Assembly: GCA_029204225.1 (NCBI GenBank)
Contig: CM055095.1
Location: 26,643,312-26,707,311 of the forward strand
DNA: 64,000 nucleotides
Reading direction: 5' to 3'
Source: Diphasiastrum complanatum
Lineage: Eukaryota; Streptophyta; Lycopodiopsida; Lycopodiales; Lycopodiaceae
The notes under the pieces were generated by a model. The model ran no database searches. It saw nothing but the letters and a program-made list of their open reading frames with translations, and had not been told where the DNA came from. This document shows positions 12,092 through 27,041 of the stretch, piece after piece (position 1 is the first letter of the stretch; every line of letters starts with the position of its first letter). A program made the position numbers and the translations under genes.

Positions 12092-12103
12092 TGGTATCAG
12101 AGC
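12092..12103 (+). other. Primer binding site of B
   Basis: Exact TGGTATCAGAGC on the plus strand, directly after the LTR end. It sets B's direction as plus, in agreement with gag at 12700 onward. Confidence 0.88.
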
Positions 12104-12699
12104 TTGTGTTTCAGGTTATGAAGGAAACATTCACATCTATCAATGATTTGGAGAAGATATCAATGCTAGAGCATGCTAGATTGAATTGTACACCAAAATC
12201 GAGTTTCTTGCATATGTAGATTGGATCTTTTGTAGATCCAAACTCAAAGTAGGTTTATATTCTTGATTTCACACCATACTTACTAGATTTGGCTAATTTT
12301 TAGAGCATCGAAAGAACCTAAGTTGTTAGCAACTGTGCTAATACAAAGAAATAAAACTCCACGGCATGTGTTTTGTAAGTCCACGTATGAGTATCTGTCA
12401 ATAAACTTCAACCATGGCATGTGTTTTGTAAGTCCATGAGTAGAAGCTTAAAATAATAATAAACTTAGACTTAGAACTTAAACTTAGGAACCTTAAAATA
12501 TTTGTCTTAAGTTTTCCTAAGTTAGAAACTTTGAAGTTCTAAATCCTAAGTTAGAAGTTCTAGAATGGCTAGAAATAAATTAGTCCCATAAGTTAGTGGA
12601 TACTTATGGAAGACCTTCCTTGCCATATAAGGAGAGGTATTTGCCATGTAAATAACATTTTTGAGATGAAGCAATCAAACACTCTATTTGTAGTAGCCA
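12104..12699 (+). other. Untranslated leader of B
   Basis: AT-rich leader between primer site and gag. GGCATGTGTTTTGTAAGTCCA occurs twice (about 12363 and 12416), a short local duplication. No gene seen. Confidence 0.5.
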
Positions 12700-14130
12700 A
12701 AAGATGGTGATCAAGCAAAGGCATGGAAGATCAAAGATCAGAAGTCCTTAGCATGCATCAAACTCAATCTGGCTGATTCCCAAATATCCCATGTTACCAC
12801 ATGCAAAACCTCTAAGGATGCATTAGATTTGTTATCAAATCTCTATGAGACACATGATATAACCACTACATTACATCTGAGAAGGAAGTTTTTTACTCTT
12901 AGCATGTCTGATTCTACTGCCATCACTTCTCACATCAACAACTTGAATTCTTTATTGGATCAGTTATCAGCTGTAGGTTCTATTCAAGATGATGATGCCA
13001 TCATGACCTTGCTTTCTTCTCTTCCAAATTCATATGAGCACTTTGTGGTGATGATCTCTACACAACCCGACCTCACTCTTCAAGAGGTGATTGGTCACCT
13101 ACTTCAAGAAGAAATTGGATCAGTTATCAGCTGTAGGATGTTCTATTCAAGATGATGATGCCGTCATGACCTTGCTTTCTTCTCTTCCAAAGTCATATGA
13201 GCACTTTGTGGTGATAATTTCCACACAACCCGACCTCACTCTTCAAAAGGTGATTGGTCACCTACTTCAAGAAGAAATGCGGAGAAAGACTAGCAACTTG
13301 TCTATCAAAGACAAATCCATGGCTCTATAAACCAAAAAGAAAGACTACTCCAAGGGCAAGAATCAAGTGCAACAACAACAGCAGAGGCCTCATACTCAAG
13401 GTGAGAATAGTGGATCACAAAAGAAGCTTTTCTGCAGATATTGCAAGAGAGCCAATCACGACATCAAGGAGTGTCGTATCCGGATCTACAACGAGGCGAA
13501 GAAGCAACAACAGCAGCAGCCAGACTCCTCAAATTCAAGGAAAAGATACACATTTGTTAATGGCTTACAGCAACAGCAACGAAGACTGTGATAGCTGGTA
13601 CCTGGATAGTGGCACTCCCCAACACATGACCTCTCGCAAGGAATGGTTTACCGAGTATGCAGCTTACAACAAAGATTAATTCATCTACCTCGGATATTCA
13701 AGCACCATACATGTTAAAGTCAAAGGGACAATCAAGATCACATTCAACAATGATCTATCTATTTGTGTTCCCAACGTCCTGCACATTCTTCAGCTATCAA
13801 AGAACCTATTATCAGTCTCTAAGATAATTGATGAGGGCTACATTGTTACTTTCTCATCTGAACAATGTACAATATTCGAGGAAGATACTACTCTGACTAC
13901 ATGCACTAGAAACGAAAATCTTTACGTACTCTCTAATTCAGTTGCATTAGCTAGCATCTCTCATGAAAATGTAAACGATAGTGCTATTCTGTGGCATAGT
14001 CGATTTGGACACGTGAATACAAGATCACTTTCCTATATGTGTTGTAATAACTTAGTTGATGGATTGTATTTCTCTTCTTCATTAGATAGGAAATCTTTCT
14101 TTTGTGAATCATGCGTCTTATGTATGAAAA
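12700..14130 (+). pseudogene. Copia gag, protease and integrase N-terminus (B)
   Basis: Gag from about 12700 (DQAKAWKIKDQKSLACIKLNL, LYETHDITTTLHLRRKFFTL). It is interrupted by a 160-bp tandem duplication that shifts the frame. Next come a Gln-rich stretch with an intact knuckle FCRYCKRANHDIKEC (about 13430-13480), the protease motif SWYLDSGTPQHMTSRKEW (about 13590-13650), a stop at 13677, VLHILQLSKNLLSVSKI, and the start of the integrase zinc region (LWHSRFGHVNTRSL). Homology ends abruptly at about 14125, where a 135-bp dispersed sequence begins. Reverse transcriptase and the 3' LTR are absent. Confidence 0.82.
12955..13277 (+). repeat. 160-bp tandem duplication inside B gag
   Basis: The block starting TTGGATCAGTTATCAGCTG at 12955 is repeated from 13115 with few differences and a 3-bp insertion (GTAGGATG against GTAGG). 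Each copy encodes DQLSAVG...LLSSLP...LTLQxVIGHLLQEE. A 160-bp period is not a multiple of three, so the reading frame breaks. Confidence 0.93.
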
Positions 14131-14255
14131 TTAGCCAATTAGAATGGGTCCAAACTCAACCTCATCCATTTATCTACTTGGCAAAAGTAGTACAAACACT
14201 ATTTAGGCCTTTATTGACAAATTTGATCCTATCTCTAAGTTGAAATTTCATGTTG
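14121..14255. repeat. 135-bp dispersed sequence, copy 1
   Basis: Nearly the same as 56095-56228, in the same orientation: both contain AAATTAGCCAATTAGAATGG, CATCCATTTATCT and TTTAGGCCTTTATTGACAAAT and end CATGTTG. At both sites one edge coincides with the broken end of a copia fragment. Confidence 0.85.
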
Positions 14256-17040
14256 GCCTCCAAAAATGCCAAATAACCAACAAACTAGTTGACAATTTTT
14301 CACAACTCACCCTCCATACTCCATGTAATAGGGCTTAGCCCATTCATTTTCATTATTTGAATAGAGAGAGTATTCCTTTCATTGCTCTTTTCATTTGTTG
14401 CTTTGTGGAGGGACAGTAGGAGAGGAGGAGGCTATTGCTTCATGAGAAAGTTATATTGTAATCTTTCTTATGTAATGTGTATGGGCACATGAATAAGGGT
14501 TGTTGGCATCTTTTTGATAGAGCTCTTGTGAAATGTTGAATAGAATCGTAAAGTCTTGGTGATGTAATGAAGCTATAGTGTGATATTGTCGCTCATTGCA
14601 TTTTGTAGCCTTCAACTAGAATCAAGCTTGGTGCTTATGCTTCTTGTTGAAAATTTTTCACACATGACAGTCTCATAGTGGTAGTGAGATTTCATTACCA
14701 TGTCGCTCATGTGGTCCACTTGTGTGCAAGTCGGATTAGAAACAAGCCAGATGGCAAAGTGTGTGGTAGACTCTTTATGTGAGCATTGTGTTTGCATGAT
14801 ACATTTTGTCAAACTTGAACTTGAGCGTGTATGTCAAGTAATTTGTTGGTATGCTTGAGTGCATTCTATAGAAACATACAATGATTTTAGAACATGACTA
14901 AAACTAATAAAACATGCATTCAATTGTGTAGCTATATATTTGAATAGTAAAATCACTTGATTTCAGCTCGTCATAAATTTTTTTATTATGTGCATCCAAT
15001 GATCACACCCCATAGAAATTCTCTTTGGAAACACTTAATGATTCTCCTAAATGACATAAGAGTCTATAAAGAGCCTAGATTTACTATATGTCAAATAGCA
15101 TTGAGCTTAAGTCCCTTAAAAAACTCCACCAAGTAGGATTTATATATTGAAATTTGTCTCACATTTGCTTTGTGATCCATTAAGTCATGTGCAAATTAGT
15201 GACCTTGACGATTTTATATTGGTTTGCTCATAGATCTAATAGTGAATATTTTGCAATGTGTGCCACTTCATTATAGGTGGCATCAACTCCACAAATTCCC
15301 AATATCAAGATTATCATAAAGATGACTATAAGGTTCACAAGGTTAGGTGCTCTTCTTTATTCACATGCTATTATTAATCTTCTTCTCAATGTCACATTCT
15401 CCATGAGAATTATATTTTTCAAAATATCAACAAGAACAATTTTCTACAATGACCATGGTTCTTCAACTCCAAAGAACGGTTTGGTGAAATATTTTGTCAA
15501 CTCAACATCCGTGACCTCATATATTCTTGTAGTCTTTCAATTGCGATATCATAGGGTGTTCAAGATAGAAGTTGCGTAAACTCATGTTGTAACTTTTCTA
15601 AATCATAATTGAATTGTGATACCAATCAATCATCTCTTTATTTCAATGACCAATTACATTGGCCATCACCTCTTTTGGAACCCATTAATCATCCTTGTAA
15701 CTACAAATGATTATCCACTTCAATTAGTGAAATATTTTACTACTTGAGGGTTTGGAACGCTTGCAAGAATATGTGATTCTACATACCACCAAGAGGCAAG
15801 CATGCAAGAAGTTTAATAGTTTGAAATGTGTGAAAGACATCAATATTTGTGGGACAAAGACACTAAGGTTAAATTTTATCATTTTCACTAGTCATTCATT
15901 GTACTCCAAAAGCTAGCAAATTTCATCGTCCACCCATACATGAAGTTTTTCACAAGGGAATAGTAAAAGCATGTCGCGCCATTCATTCATTCATTGCATC
16001 CATAAGGATGATGGGCTTGGTGCTCAATCATCAAGAAAATTGATGTCATATGACTTTATCTACACCACATCATCAAGGCTACTGACAATTTTCCTAATCT
16101 TACTATCATCTATTTGTGTAAAATCATGAGCAATAACCATCAAAGTTTGAGTACACCTTGCATTGTCATGCATGTTCTTCTTTCATCTATATAAGATTCA
16201 ACAACTTTTTATATAGAAAACAATGCGAAAGACCAAACATAACATAGAAAAGTTTCAAATACTAAAATCATATAAAGATGCTACTCAAAAATTTTAAATA
16301 GTAAGACGTTTTTAAGAAAATAAATGCATTCTCAAAATATGTCTTCACTCAATGATGATTCAACGCTAAAAGATAGAATTTAATATATTGCTAGTATGGT
16401 AAAGCACCATGAAAGTTTTCATACAACTAGTAGATGGCATTGACCCAACAATGTGCCAAAGAGCATACTATTTTTTGACTTGGGTAAAATTCTAGTAGGA
16501 GTGCATTATAAACTGTAGAACAAGTTGGGAAGAGTGTTGTTGACTTAAATCATTGATTAATGCACTAAAATATGGTGCAATGAGTTTTTAATGATGAATT
16601 GTAGTTGGCAAGCACACAAAAGAAAGAAAGAAAGAATTTGCACACACCCATATTATTAAACAATCAATAAGAAACTTGGGCATAGTCCAAAATTTTTAGA
16701 CTAAATGTGTAGTCATGAAATGGTTGTAGGCTGTAGCTATCATTGTTTATTTTTTCAGTAAAAGCATCGTTATCTTTTCTGTTGCAACTAGTCAAAGGAC
16801 TCTTAATATGAGAAAGATGTGCAGTACTACAGAATCCCACAGGGTAAAGAGTGGGCCCACAGCCTTAAGTCGAGTGGACCTGAACCAATAAATTTTTATA
16901 ACAAGTACAGGTGACAAATACCCTATAGCTATTGTTGCAAGATTTCAAGTTCAAGCTCAAGGTTTGTGGGCATATGCATGTTGTTATAAGCCTCTATGAA
17001 AAGCCGAGTAAGTGAATGGATAGTTTGGCACATTCGTTGT
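14256..17040. other. AT-rich region without recognisable gene
   Basis: About 2.8 kb between element B and the ADH gene. Short frames only; the longest (15277-15579, plus) has no motif I know. No terminal repeats or primer sites seen. A short AAAG run lies near 16620. The ADH 3' UTR must occupy its right edge, but no clear AATAAA was seen on the minus strand. Confidence 0.5.
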
Positions 17041-19858
<2,818 letters not shown>

Positions 19859-19990
19859 TCTGTTCACAAAAGGAAACTCACTGGCAAACGTAAAACTACT
19901 GCAACAAGAAAACTGTTGAACTATCAGATGCAGCTGTGAAGCCTGTGATCTCCTTCAAACATCTGCAAGGTAACAACTTTTCAATCATAA

Positions 19991-19998
19991 ATTATATA
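19991..19998 (-). promoter_or_regulatory. TATA box of ADH
   Basis: ATTATATA on the plus strand gives TATATAAT on the gene strand, 133 bp upstream of the start codon. Transcription would start near 19965, leaving a leader of about 105 nt. An ATG at 19962-19960 would open a 12-codon upstream frame ending TGA if the leader includes it. Confidence 0.6.
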
Positions 19999-20163
19999 GC
20001 CCTGCAACGATTTTCCAAGGAATGCTCGAGCCTGGGAATCGGGATGCGTCAATATAAGCAAAAAAGGAAATAAACCCTGATTTGCATTTATTGCTGGTTA
20101 TCAACTTCCACAGAAAATCTCTGGGTTATGGCCTACACTTAAGAAGTGTCAAATTGCTAACCA

Positions 20164-20271
20164 GTGTAATATGTGAGCTCACATCCACCACAATAGTGAA
20201 GCAAATTTTAATTTACAGTGTAATATTCGAGCTCATCCAGCACAAATGTGAAGCAAATTTGAGTTTATATA
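20164..20271. repeat. 54-bp tandem duplication upstream of ADH
   Basis: GTGTAATAT...GAGCTCA...AGTGAAGCAAATTT occurs twice with a 54-bp period (phase points 20164 and 20218), with several differences. It lies 165-275 bp upstream of the ADH TATA box. A role in regulation is only a possibility. Confidence 0.75.
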
Positions 20272-20289
20272 GGAACATTGAAGCTTAGA

Positions 20290-21202
20290 TCATCATGCCT
20301 ACTGATTACTAGAGCCTCAGCTCAGGTACTTACCCCATAGCCAGCATTAAGAGGTGTCAGTAGAACGTGTTCCTGGAATCTGTACTGAAATGTTGATAAA
20401 ACGAGACTCGAGAGAGCTCTCTCACCTCTTGGCTTCTCTTTTTGCTTGCCTTCTGCAGCGGATGCGGATGCGGATGCGCATCCCCAGGAGAGTCATGTGA
20501 ACCGGTAGTCGTTGCCTGCTGGAAGTCTATGGCAGTTGGCCACCCATTGAAAAGGAAGGATGGACGGACCTGAAAAGCTAAAGTGCATCTTGGCCCTTGG
20601 ACAAAGGACTTCTCTTTTTCAAAATAGACTTTCTTGGATCGTAGTGTACCATAGAGCTTGTCCCCGTGGAACTAAGATTCCAATTGTGACTTAGTTAGGT
20701 ACTCCAATAATCAATTAGTAGTGGATTCCAAGGGTGAGTGCAAGGGCTCTCTCAAGCCACTACTCACCAACGGAACTTATTGAAGGTTCCGTGAGGACAT
20801 AAGTCCTGAACAGATGGAGGGAAAAAGTAGCCTTCTCTTGTCCATGGGAATGAGCTCTAGCCTCTAAGCATTCTAGAGTTTGGACTCAGCACTAAGCACT
20901 CATCACTCAACCCTCCCACTATCTAGAAACCTCGCTAAAGTTTCCCTTTAGTATCTTGCATATTTTGACAGATGCCAGTTTTTGAGAAAAGTTGTCGACT
21001 TCGTTTTTGAGCTATGCAGGTCTTTCGGAATACCCTAGGGGCCATCAGCGAAGGTACATACTACAAGTAGGTCTTTACTTTGATCTGATGCTCTAAAAAT
21101 TTACTTTTCATAACAAGAATGTCCTTTTTTAACAACCCTATAAAAATTGTTGAGTTTATTTTGAAATCTTAAGATGTTAGCTATTCCCTCTTTGTCACAA
21201 TT

Positions 21203-21205
<3 letters not shown>
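20290..21205. other. Spacer without recognisable gene
   Basis: Contains a GCGGAT repeat (about four units near 20458-20482) but no coding motif. Short frames only. Confidence 0.5.
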
Positions 21206-21285
<80 letters not shown>

Positions 21286-21295
21286 GAGAGAGAGA
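21206..21295 (+). repeat. (GA)n microsatellite
   Basis: A GA run with one interruption (GATAGA at 21279-21284). Unlike the tracts at 5549 and 50613 there is no TATA box nearby, and no LTR was recognised around it. Confidence 0.95.
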
Positions 21296-21335
21296 ATGTG
21301 TATTCCCCAAATGGGAGAGAGGTTATTTTGAGCCA

Positions 21336-21359
21336 GTTCCTGGTTGTGCAGCCAGGAAC
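21336..21359. repeat. Short inverted repeat
   Basis: GTTCCTGG and CCAGGAAC separated by 8 bp can form a hairpin. Related CAGGAAC and AGTTCTTGG motifs recur to about 21520, so the area is a degenerate short-repeat cluster. Confidence 0.6.
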
Positions 21360-21710
21360 AGGGTGTCTCAGCCATGGCTGTACATAAAAGCAGTTCCTGG
21401 CTATACAAAAAGTAGTTCTTGGTTGTGCAGCCACATCCAGGAACTTACACACAAATTTGCCTCGTGGGCAAAAGCCAATTTTCGGCATCAGTTCATGGCT
21501 GCACAGCTAGGTACTGGCTTGTTCATGTGGGCATGATAAAAGAGGAGTGTGATGAAAAAAACACTATCCTTGTATTTTGATTGGTCTCGTCTACATGTTC
21601 GGCTTTTGACAACACCGTGTTCTCTCAACTTTCCAAAGTCAATTCCTAGCATCAATAAGATTGGTAGATCTTAAGCAAAGTCTAAAGAGCTTCCTTATGC
21701 TAGATCTAGG

Positions 21711-23735
21711 TTGAGATCTAATGAGCTTCTTGGAGATAGTTATTGTTGTGCTAACTTAACAACTTTTGGTGAATCTATGATCAATGTTTTGGATCCATTG
21801 GATCTTGAAGATGGACTAGTGCTACCTACTAGTCAAATGGAGTCATGTGGTGCTAAATTAGTATCATGTCTGAACTCTTCTACTCATAGATTTCCAAGTC
21901 TTGGTGGCTCTTCAATGGAACTACATGGCAAGTGCAAAAATGGAAAACGGTAAGAAGAGATCTAACTTCATCAATGGAGGTGATGAAAACTCTTCTTTGG
22001 AAATGGTTGTTGCTAATGACTCATTTACTCATTTCAAAAAAGATGGTGCTTTGAGCATGTTTGAAGAAAAAGTTTCTTTTGCATCTCTATGTGATGAGTC
22101 ATTTCGGCAACAAGTGGTGTCACATGTATTCATAAAGAAAGTAGATCAAAAGGTTCTATCATGAGACTTAAGGAAGATCTCAATTCAAAAGGGAGAGATG
22201 AATGTGAAGTGTTCAAAGTAGGATGTACTTTGAATGATGCTTTTGTGAATGATAGTGAGGGTTCATTATCATTACCTATATCATTGATTAGAAGTCCAAG
22301 TTTGGCAAGAAAAAGTACTTCAATCATTCTTATGTTGAAGGCACTATGTATTCTTTTCATGGCTTCTAATGTTCAAGGTTCTTCATCTTATGATGCAACT
22401 ATCGAGAGGGAGCTTGCTAGCTTTTGTGGTGCAATCATTAAGAGGGAGTCTTGTGGGGGCAAAGGAAGAGTGACTCTTGGGAAGAATTAAGGCATGGATC
22501 TTACATCTATTCGTCAACTCAAAGGATGCTATGATTGTGGTGGAGTGTTCATGCATGATCAAGATAGCAAAAGGTTGGATGAAGAAGACTACATGGAGCA
22601 ACTCAAGTGGCAATTTCTTCAAGGCAAGGAAGATCTCATTGGTGAGCTCATTGAGGTTTGGTTTGAACTCAAATAGGATGGTTTGATTAGGTTTGATACT
22701 CAACTTCATCTACTCTACTTCATATTGGATAGAATTGTAGAAATCTATCTTTTGGTTTATGATGGTGACATTGTTTTCACTAACTATAGTGAAAGGTTGA
22801 AATCAAGCAATGATGAGATCTTGTGGGATGTTAATCATGTGTTTGAGAGGGAGTATCTTCAGAGGTTCAGATCTGAAGATATTTATAAATGCAAAGTCCT
22901 TGATGTTTTATTGGAAGATCAAGATGTTGATCTTGAATTGCTTCATCAACACCAAGAGGCAAGTAGCAATTGGAAGCTAGTCAAAAGCATCAAAGGGGAG
23001 CCACATGGGCAAAGCATTTTGGATCTGTTTTTACAGGTCCTTGAAGGTTCAAGTAAGGTTCTTGGAGCAGCAAGGAAGTGTCTTTTTACTCTACCTTACT
23101 TGTTTAATCTCATGTATGAACATTGCCATGTCAATGTGTTGGAATTGTCAAAATTCAATGAAACTAGTTCCATAGTTTTGCATCCTTTGGATCTCGGAGA
23201 TGGAATAGTTATCATTGTTGGTTTTTATGATCAATTACATGCATTCATTCAAATCTTGAAAGATATTGAAGTGGTCAATATGTTTACTTTTGAGCAAAGT
23301 TCAAGATCTAGCATCCTAGTGTTGGCAAATTGGCAAATTGTTGACAATGTAAGATCAAGGGTTGTATGCAAATCTCGTGGAGATACTTCAAGTATTTCAA
23401 GTTCAAGTTTTGCTCATTCAAATGGAGCAAAGAACACATCATTTTGGCATTCATTCACTCAAGGGCTTTCATGGATTGGAGATCTACAAAGGCAAGGTGG
23501 TGATGAAGGTTCATTCATGGAGATACATGGTGCATTCACTATGGGCATAGTGGAATGTGGAGGAGGCATGCAAACACTTGTTGGTTACTTTCACTTACAA
23601 CTTGTTTGCTGCTATTTTATAGAGAATTCAAAGGTGGATACATGGAGGAATCCTTTCATTATGATTATATGTTCTTTTACATGTATCTTGTTCACCATTC
23701 TATGTAAAATTGATGTAAGAAATAGTGTTACATGA
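21711..23735 (+). pseudogene. Unknown retroelement-associated protein, family X, plus copy
   Basis: One frame is nearly continuous over 2 kb, with stops at about 21951, 22488 and 22674 and a local frame change at 21953-22161. The last part is open for 350 codons (22683-23735). I recognise no domain. Visible features are a hydrophobic segment near 22310-22370 (SIILMLKALCILFMAS), an acidic and Leu-rich stretch (DVLLEDQDVDLELLHQHQ), a Ser-rich patch, and a C-terminal hydrophobic run (FIMIICSFTCILFTIL) that could cross a membrane. Copy 2 (minus, 24933-25617 plus 36926-37357) is highly similar. In that copy the protein lies directly before a polypurine tract and an LTR, so it is the 3' gene of an LTR element, the place where some plant elements carry an envelope-like gene. 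That comparison is by position only. Confidence 0.5.
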
Positions 23736-24128
23736 AGTGGTTTTCTCTCACTTTGCAAATTTTCAGAAGTGGCTGGGAACGTCCTTCGTTCAAAATAGAT
23801 GACCTTCCTTTTTTCTCTCTCTTTGGGTCTTTCGTGAAAAAATTGAAGGTGCTCTAGAGCAGTTCAAGTCTTGAAGTAGATGACTTTTGGAAATTTTCTC
23901 TCTCTTCATGAACATTTCGCGAAAAATCCGAAGGCCCCTTCAATGGTTGAATTTTGAACTGTGCCTAAGTGTCGCATTTCGAGGAAATACGAAAAAGACG
24001 AAGATATTGCAAAATAGTTTAAACTATTGAACTATGCTAGTTTCGCGAAACTGTCATGAACATAGCTCATTTCTGCAGACTGTCAAAACTGTCGAGAACA
24101 TAGCTCATTTCTTCAGGATTGTTCTAAA
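23736..24128. other. Spacer between the two family X copies
   Basis: No coding motif. GAACATAGCTCATTTCT occurs twice, 38 bp apart (24058 and 24096). Motifs such as TTCGCGAAA recur. The plus copy of X loses similarity to the minus copy at 23727. Confidence 0.5.
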
Positions 24129-24773
24129 TGTGAAAAAAGTGGATCTTGAATGGATCCAAACTCCCAAAATACTTGGCTAAGATCTTTGCACAACAAGCTA
24201 CAAAAGCTAGAAATGGCAAAGCATCCTAATGCTACCTTTGATACACATGAACTTGACAGAGACAAAAGAAATCAATAAAAGGTACTGATGGCAGCCAAAA
24301 ATAACAGCAAACAAGGCTCCCAACATCAGCCTACCACTTTTGAAAACCTCTTAAGATCATACACAAAAGCTTGAAGACAATACACAAAGCAATGCTCTCA
24401 ATGGAGGAAGAAATTGTAACAATGATCTATTCATCTCTCTCAACAATACAATAAGTTTCTCCAACCTATCCTCCACGAATTTCAGCCTAATATAGGTGAG
24501 AGAGATGACTCTATCTCCTCTCTCTAGAACTTAGGACCCAATTTTAGGGCACCAGTAGCCTAAAATGGCCAATTTTGGCCTATATGTCCAAATAACATGA
24601 TTTTGGTGTCATTTCGAAGCTCTTGAAGTTTGAGACTACTTCAATATGAAATATATACTAGAATAAAAGTATCTAGGCCTCTTTCACACGTGTGAAAGGT
24701 TAGATTCAAAACTATGTACAAAAATTGTTAATTTAGGCCTCAAACTAGCTAGGAAATGTTGACATTTTTCACA
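24129..24773 (-). repeat. 3' LTR of the family X minus copy
   Basis: Bounded by inverted ends TGTGAAAAA (24129) and TTTTTCACA (24773). It is followed on the right by CTCCCTCTTCAAC, a polypurine tract on the minus strand (24774-24786). The LTR is 645 bp. Its partner LTR is not in the window, so the left edge relies on the terminal inverted repeat alone. Confidence 0.7.
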
Positions 24774-24786
24774 CTCCCTCTTCAAC
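24774..24786 (-). other. Polypurine tract of family X
   Basis: GTTGAAGAGGGAG on the minus strand, ending exactly at the LTR. It shows that the adjacent unknown gene is the last gene of an LTR element. Confidence 0.65.
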
Positions 24787-25617
24787 TTAACTTGCTAGTT
24801 TTACAACAGTACTTTGTTCCAACCTAACAATGATCTCCATCATGATAATAGATCTCTTCTCAACTATTCTAATATGTACAATATGAAGTACAACATAATT
24901 GATATAGATAATAGTGTCCATATACGATGCTTCACTATTTCTTACATCAATTTTACATAGAATGGTGAACAACATACATGTAAAAGAAAATAGAATCATA
25001 ATGAAAGGATTTCTCCATGTATCCACCTTTGAATTTTTTGTAAAACAGCAGCAAACAAGTTGTAAGTGAAAGTAACCAACAAGTGTTTGCATGCCTCCTC
25101 CACATTCCACTATGCTCATAGTGAATGCACCATGTATCTCCATGAATGAACCTTCATCACCACCTTGCCTTTGTAGATCTCCAATCCATGAAAGCCCTTG
25201 AGTGAATGAATGCCAAAATGATGTGTTCTTTGCTCCATTTGAATGAGCAAAACTTGAACTTGAAATACTTGAAGTATCTCCACAAGATTTGCATACAACC
25301 CTTGATCCTACATTGTCAACAATTTGCCAATTTGCCAACACTAGGATGCTAGATCTTGAACTTTTCTCAAAAGTAAACATATTGACCACTTCAATATCTT
25401 TCAATATTTGAATGAATGCATGTACTTGATCATAAAAACCAGCAATGATAACTATTCCATCTCCGAGATCCAAAGGATGCAAAACTATGGAACTAGTTTC
25501 ATTGAATTTTGACAATTCGAACATGTTGACATGACAATGCTCATACATGAAATTAAACAAGTAAGGTAGAGTAAAAGAACACTTCCTTGCTGCTCCAAGA
25601 ACCTTACTTGAACCTTC
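24787..25617 (-). pseudogene. Family X protein, minus copy, C-terminal part
   Basis: Open for about 277 codons on the minus strand, highly similar to residues after QVLEGSSKVLGAARK of the plus copy up to RNS near the end. The two copies then diverge. The minus copy adds about 50 residues and stops at 24787, next to the polypurine tract. Many differences between the copies change the amino acid (for example Val to Met, Leu to Phe, Gly to Ser), which suggests weak selection. The frame is cut at 25617 by the insertion of element C and resumes at 36926. Confidence 0.6.
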
Positions 25618-25622
25618 AAGAA

Positions 25623-26366
25623 TGTCAAAAATGGCGAACTCCTGCAACTTTGCCACGACGCAAAAGTCAACGTGCCTTGACTATAAGGTCGAACTCGCGA
25701 AGATCAAACAATTCACGAAAGTCAATGTGCCTCCAGGACGAACGAGGGATGAACGATTCGCAAACCATTCACAAAAATCAAACATGCCTCCAGGACGACA
25801 AAAATCGCAAGGCAACGCAAAACGAAAAGAAACGAAAGGGAATCTTTCGCGCTGCCAGCTGGCAGCTTAATGGGCTTGGAGTCTTAAACTTCACACCCAA
25901 CTGAAATGGGTAGCAACAATAGAGAATAAATGATTAGTTGATTAGCGTTAACTACTCTTGTAATTCTCTGTTTAGCTATCTTGTAAACTCTACATAGTGG
26001 AGACATAAACCATTTTTTTGGATCAAGATAGATACAGTGAGACATAGAGAATGTGTAGAGCAGAAAAGAAAAGCATAGAAATGAAACAATTGTGCATGAA
26101 AGGCTGTCAACGAGTAGAATACAACGAAAGAGCAGAGCGTCAGGCCGCCAACGAGCAAGACACTGACCATTTCATTCTAAAAATGAAACTGATAATTTGA
26201 TTGTTCTATTTTCATGCATCTCCTTGTCTTCCGTCGTCTTGATTGCTAGAATGGAATCTGTTCTGTGATCTGTAGTTGCGTGTCTAGGTTCCTGTGAGCT
26301 TCCGCACAAAAGAAAATTCAAAGAAACAAAATTGTTTGCGACAACGAAATAAACCCGTCCGCAACA
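25623..26366 (+). repeat. 5' LTR of C
   Basis: 744 bp. It contains a perfect 16-bp palindrome GCTGCCAGCTGGCAGC (25851-25866); the 3' LTR has the same site with one change. Confidence 0.92.
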
Positions 26367-26378
26367 TGGTATCAGAGC
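26367..26378 (+). other. Primer binding site of C
   Basis: TGGTATCAGAGC directly after the LTR; complementary to initiator methionine tRNA. Confidence 0.93.
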
Positions 26379-26429
26379 AGCAGGTTATCACTATTGATAT
26401 CTAAGTAGTGATTTTCTAGACAACACAGT

Positions 26430-26527
26430 ATGGCTACAACGATCCAGACATCCAATCAATCTTGATGGCATAAATTACAAGATATGGAGATTCAAAATCA
26501 AAACACTTCTGAAGGATGAAGACATCT
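26430..26527 (+). pseudogene. Gag N-terminus of C, cut by D1
   Basis: ATGGCTACAACGATCCAG... encodes MATTIQTSNQS, then LDGINYKIWRFKIKTLLKDEDI with one small frame change. It is interrupted in the codon series for DEDI-WSV by the CATCT target duplication of D1. The frame resumes at 33387. Confidence 0.8.
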
Positions 26528-27041
26528 TATAAGGGAAGCAAATCTTTCTTACAAGACAAAACACAATGGAAAACACACTATGGAGCAACCACCCAACCAA
26601 GTAGAAGCAACCAATCAACCTTAGAAGCTTCACCCCCAAGCCAAGGAACAAGAGGCATGAATGTAGAGTGAAACCCTGGCAATGAATCCATGATCACAAT
26701 GAGGAGTAGGGCTAGTTTGGCCTCTTCTTACAGAGCCATAAGCATCCTGGGCACATAGCCATGCATAGCCCTAAGTTCCCTATACATAGATTCACCTAGA
26801 ATAGAGTCCTATGCATGGACTAACTATTCATAGAATGGCTACTAATAACTCTACACATGCATACACTATCTCATACCTTGTCTAAACTCCATTTAGTGTG
26901 TTCTGGGCCTCACGAGGATATTAGTTACTTTCGGGTCACATCCAGTATGATGTGGCATACCTAACAGCTTGATTTACTGGAACATTGTGTATCCAAGACT
27001 AGGAGTATACTAAATCCTACTTACTTGTCATGGACATAACA
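26528..27041 (-). repeat. 3' LTR of D1
   Basis: Starts TATAAGGGAAGC and ends GACATAACA on the plus strand. The next bases, TTCTTCCCTCCTT, are the polypurine tract on the minus strand. Confidence 0.9.

Noticed and set aside
20058..20080. AAACC-type anaerobic response element upstream of ADH
   Set aside because: A single AAACC core occurs by chance often; without the paired GC motif it is not supported.
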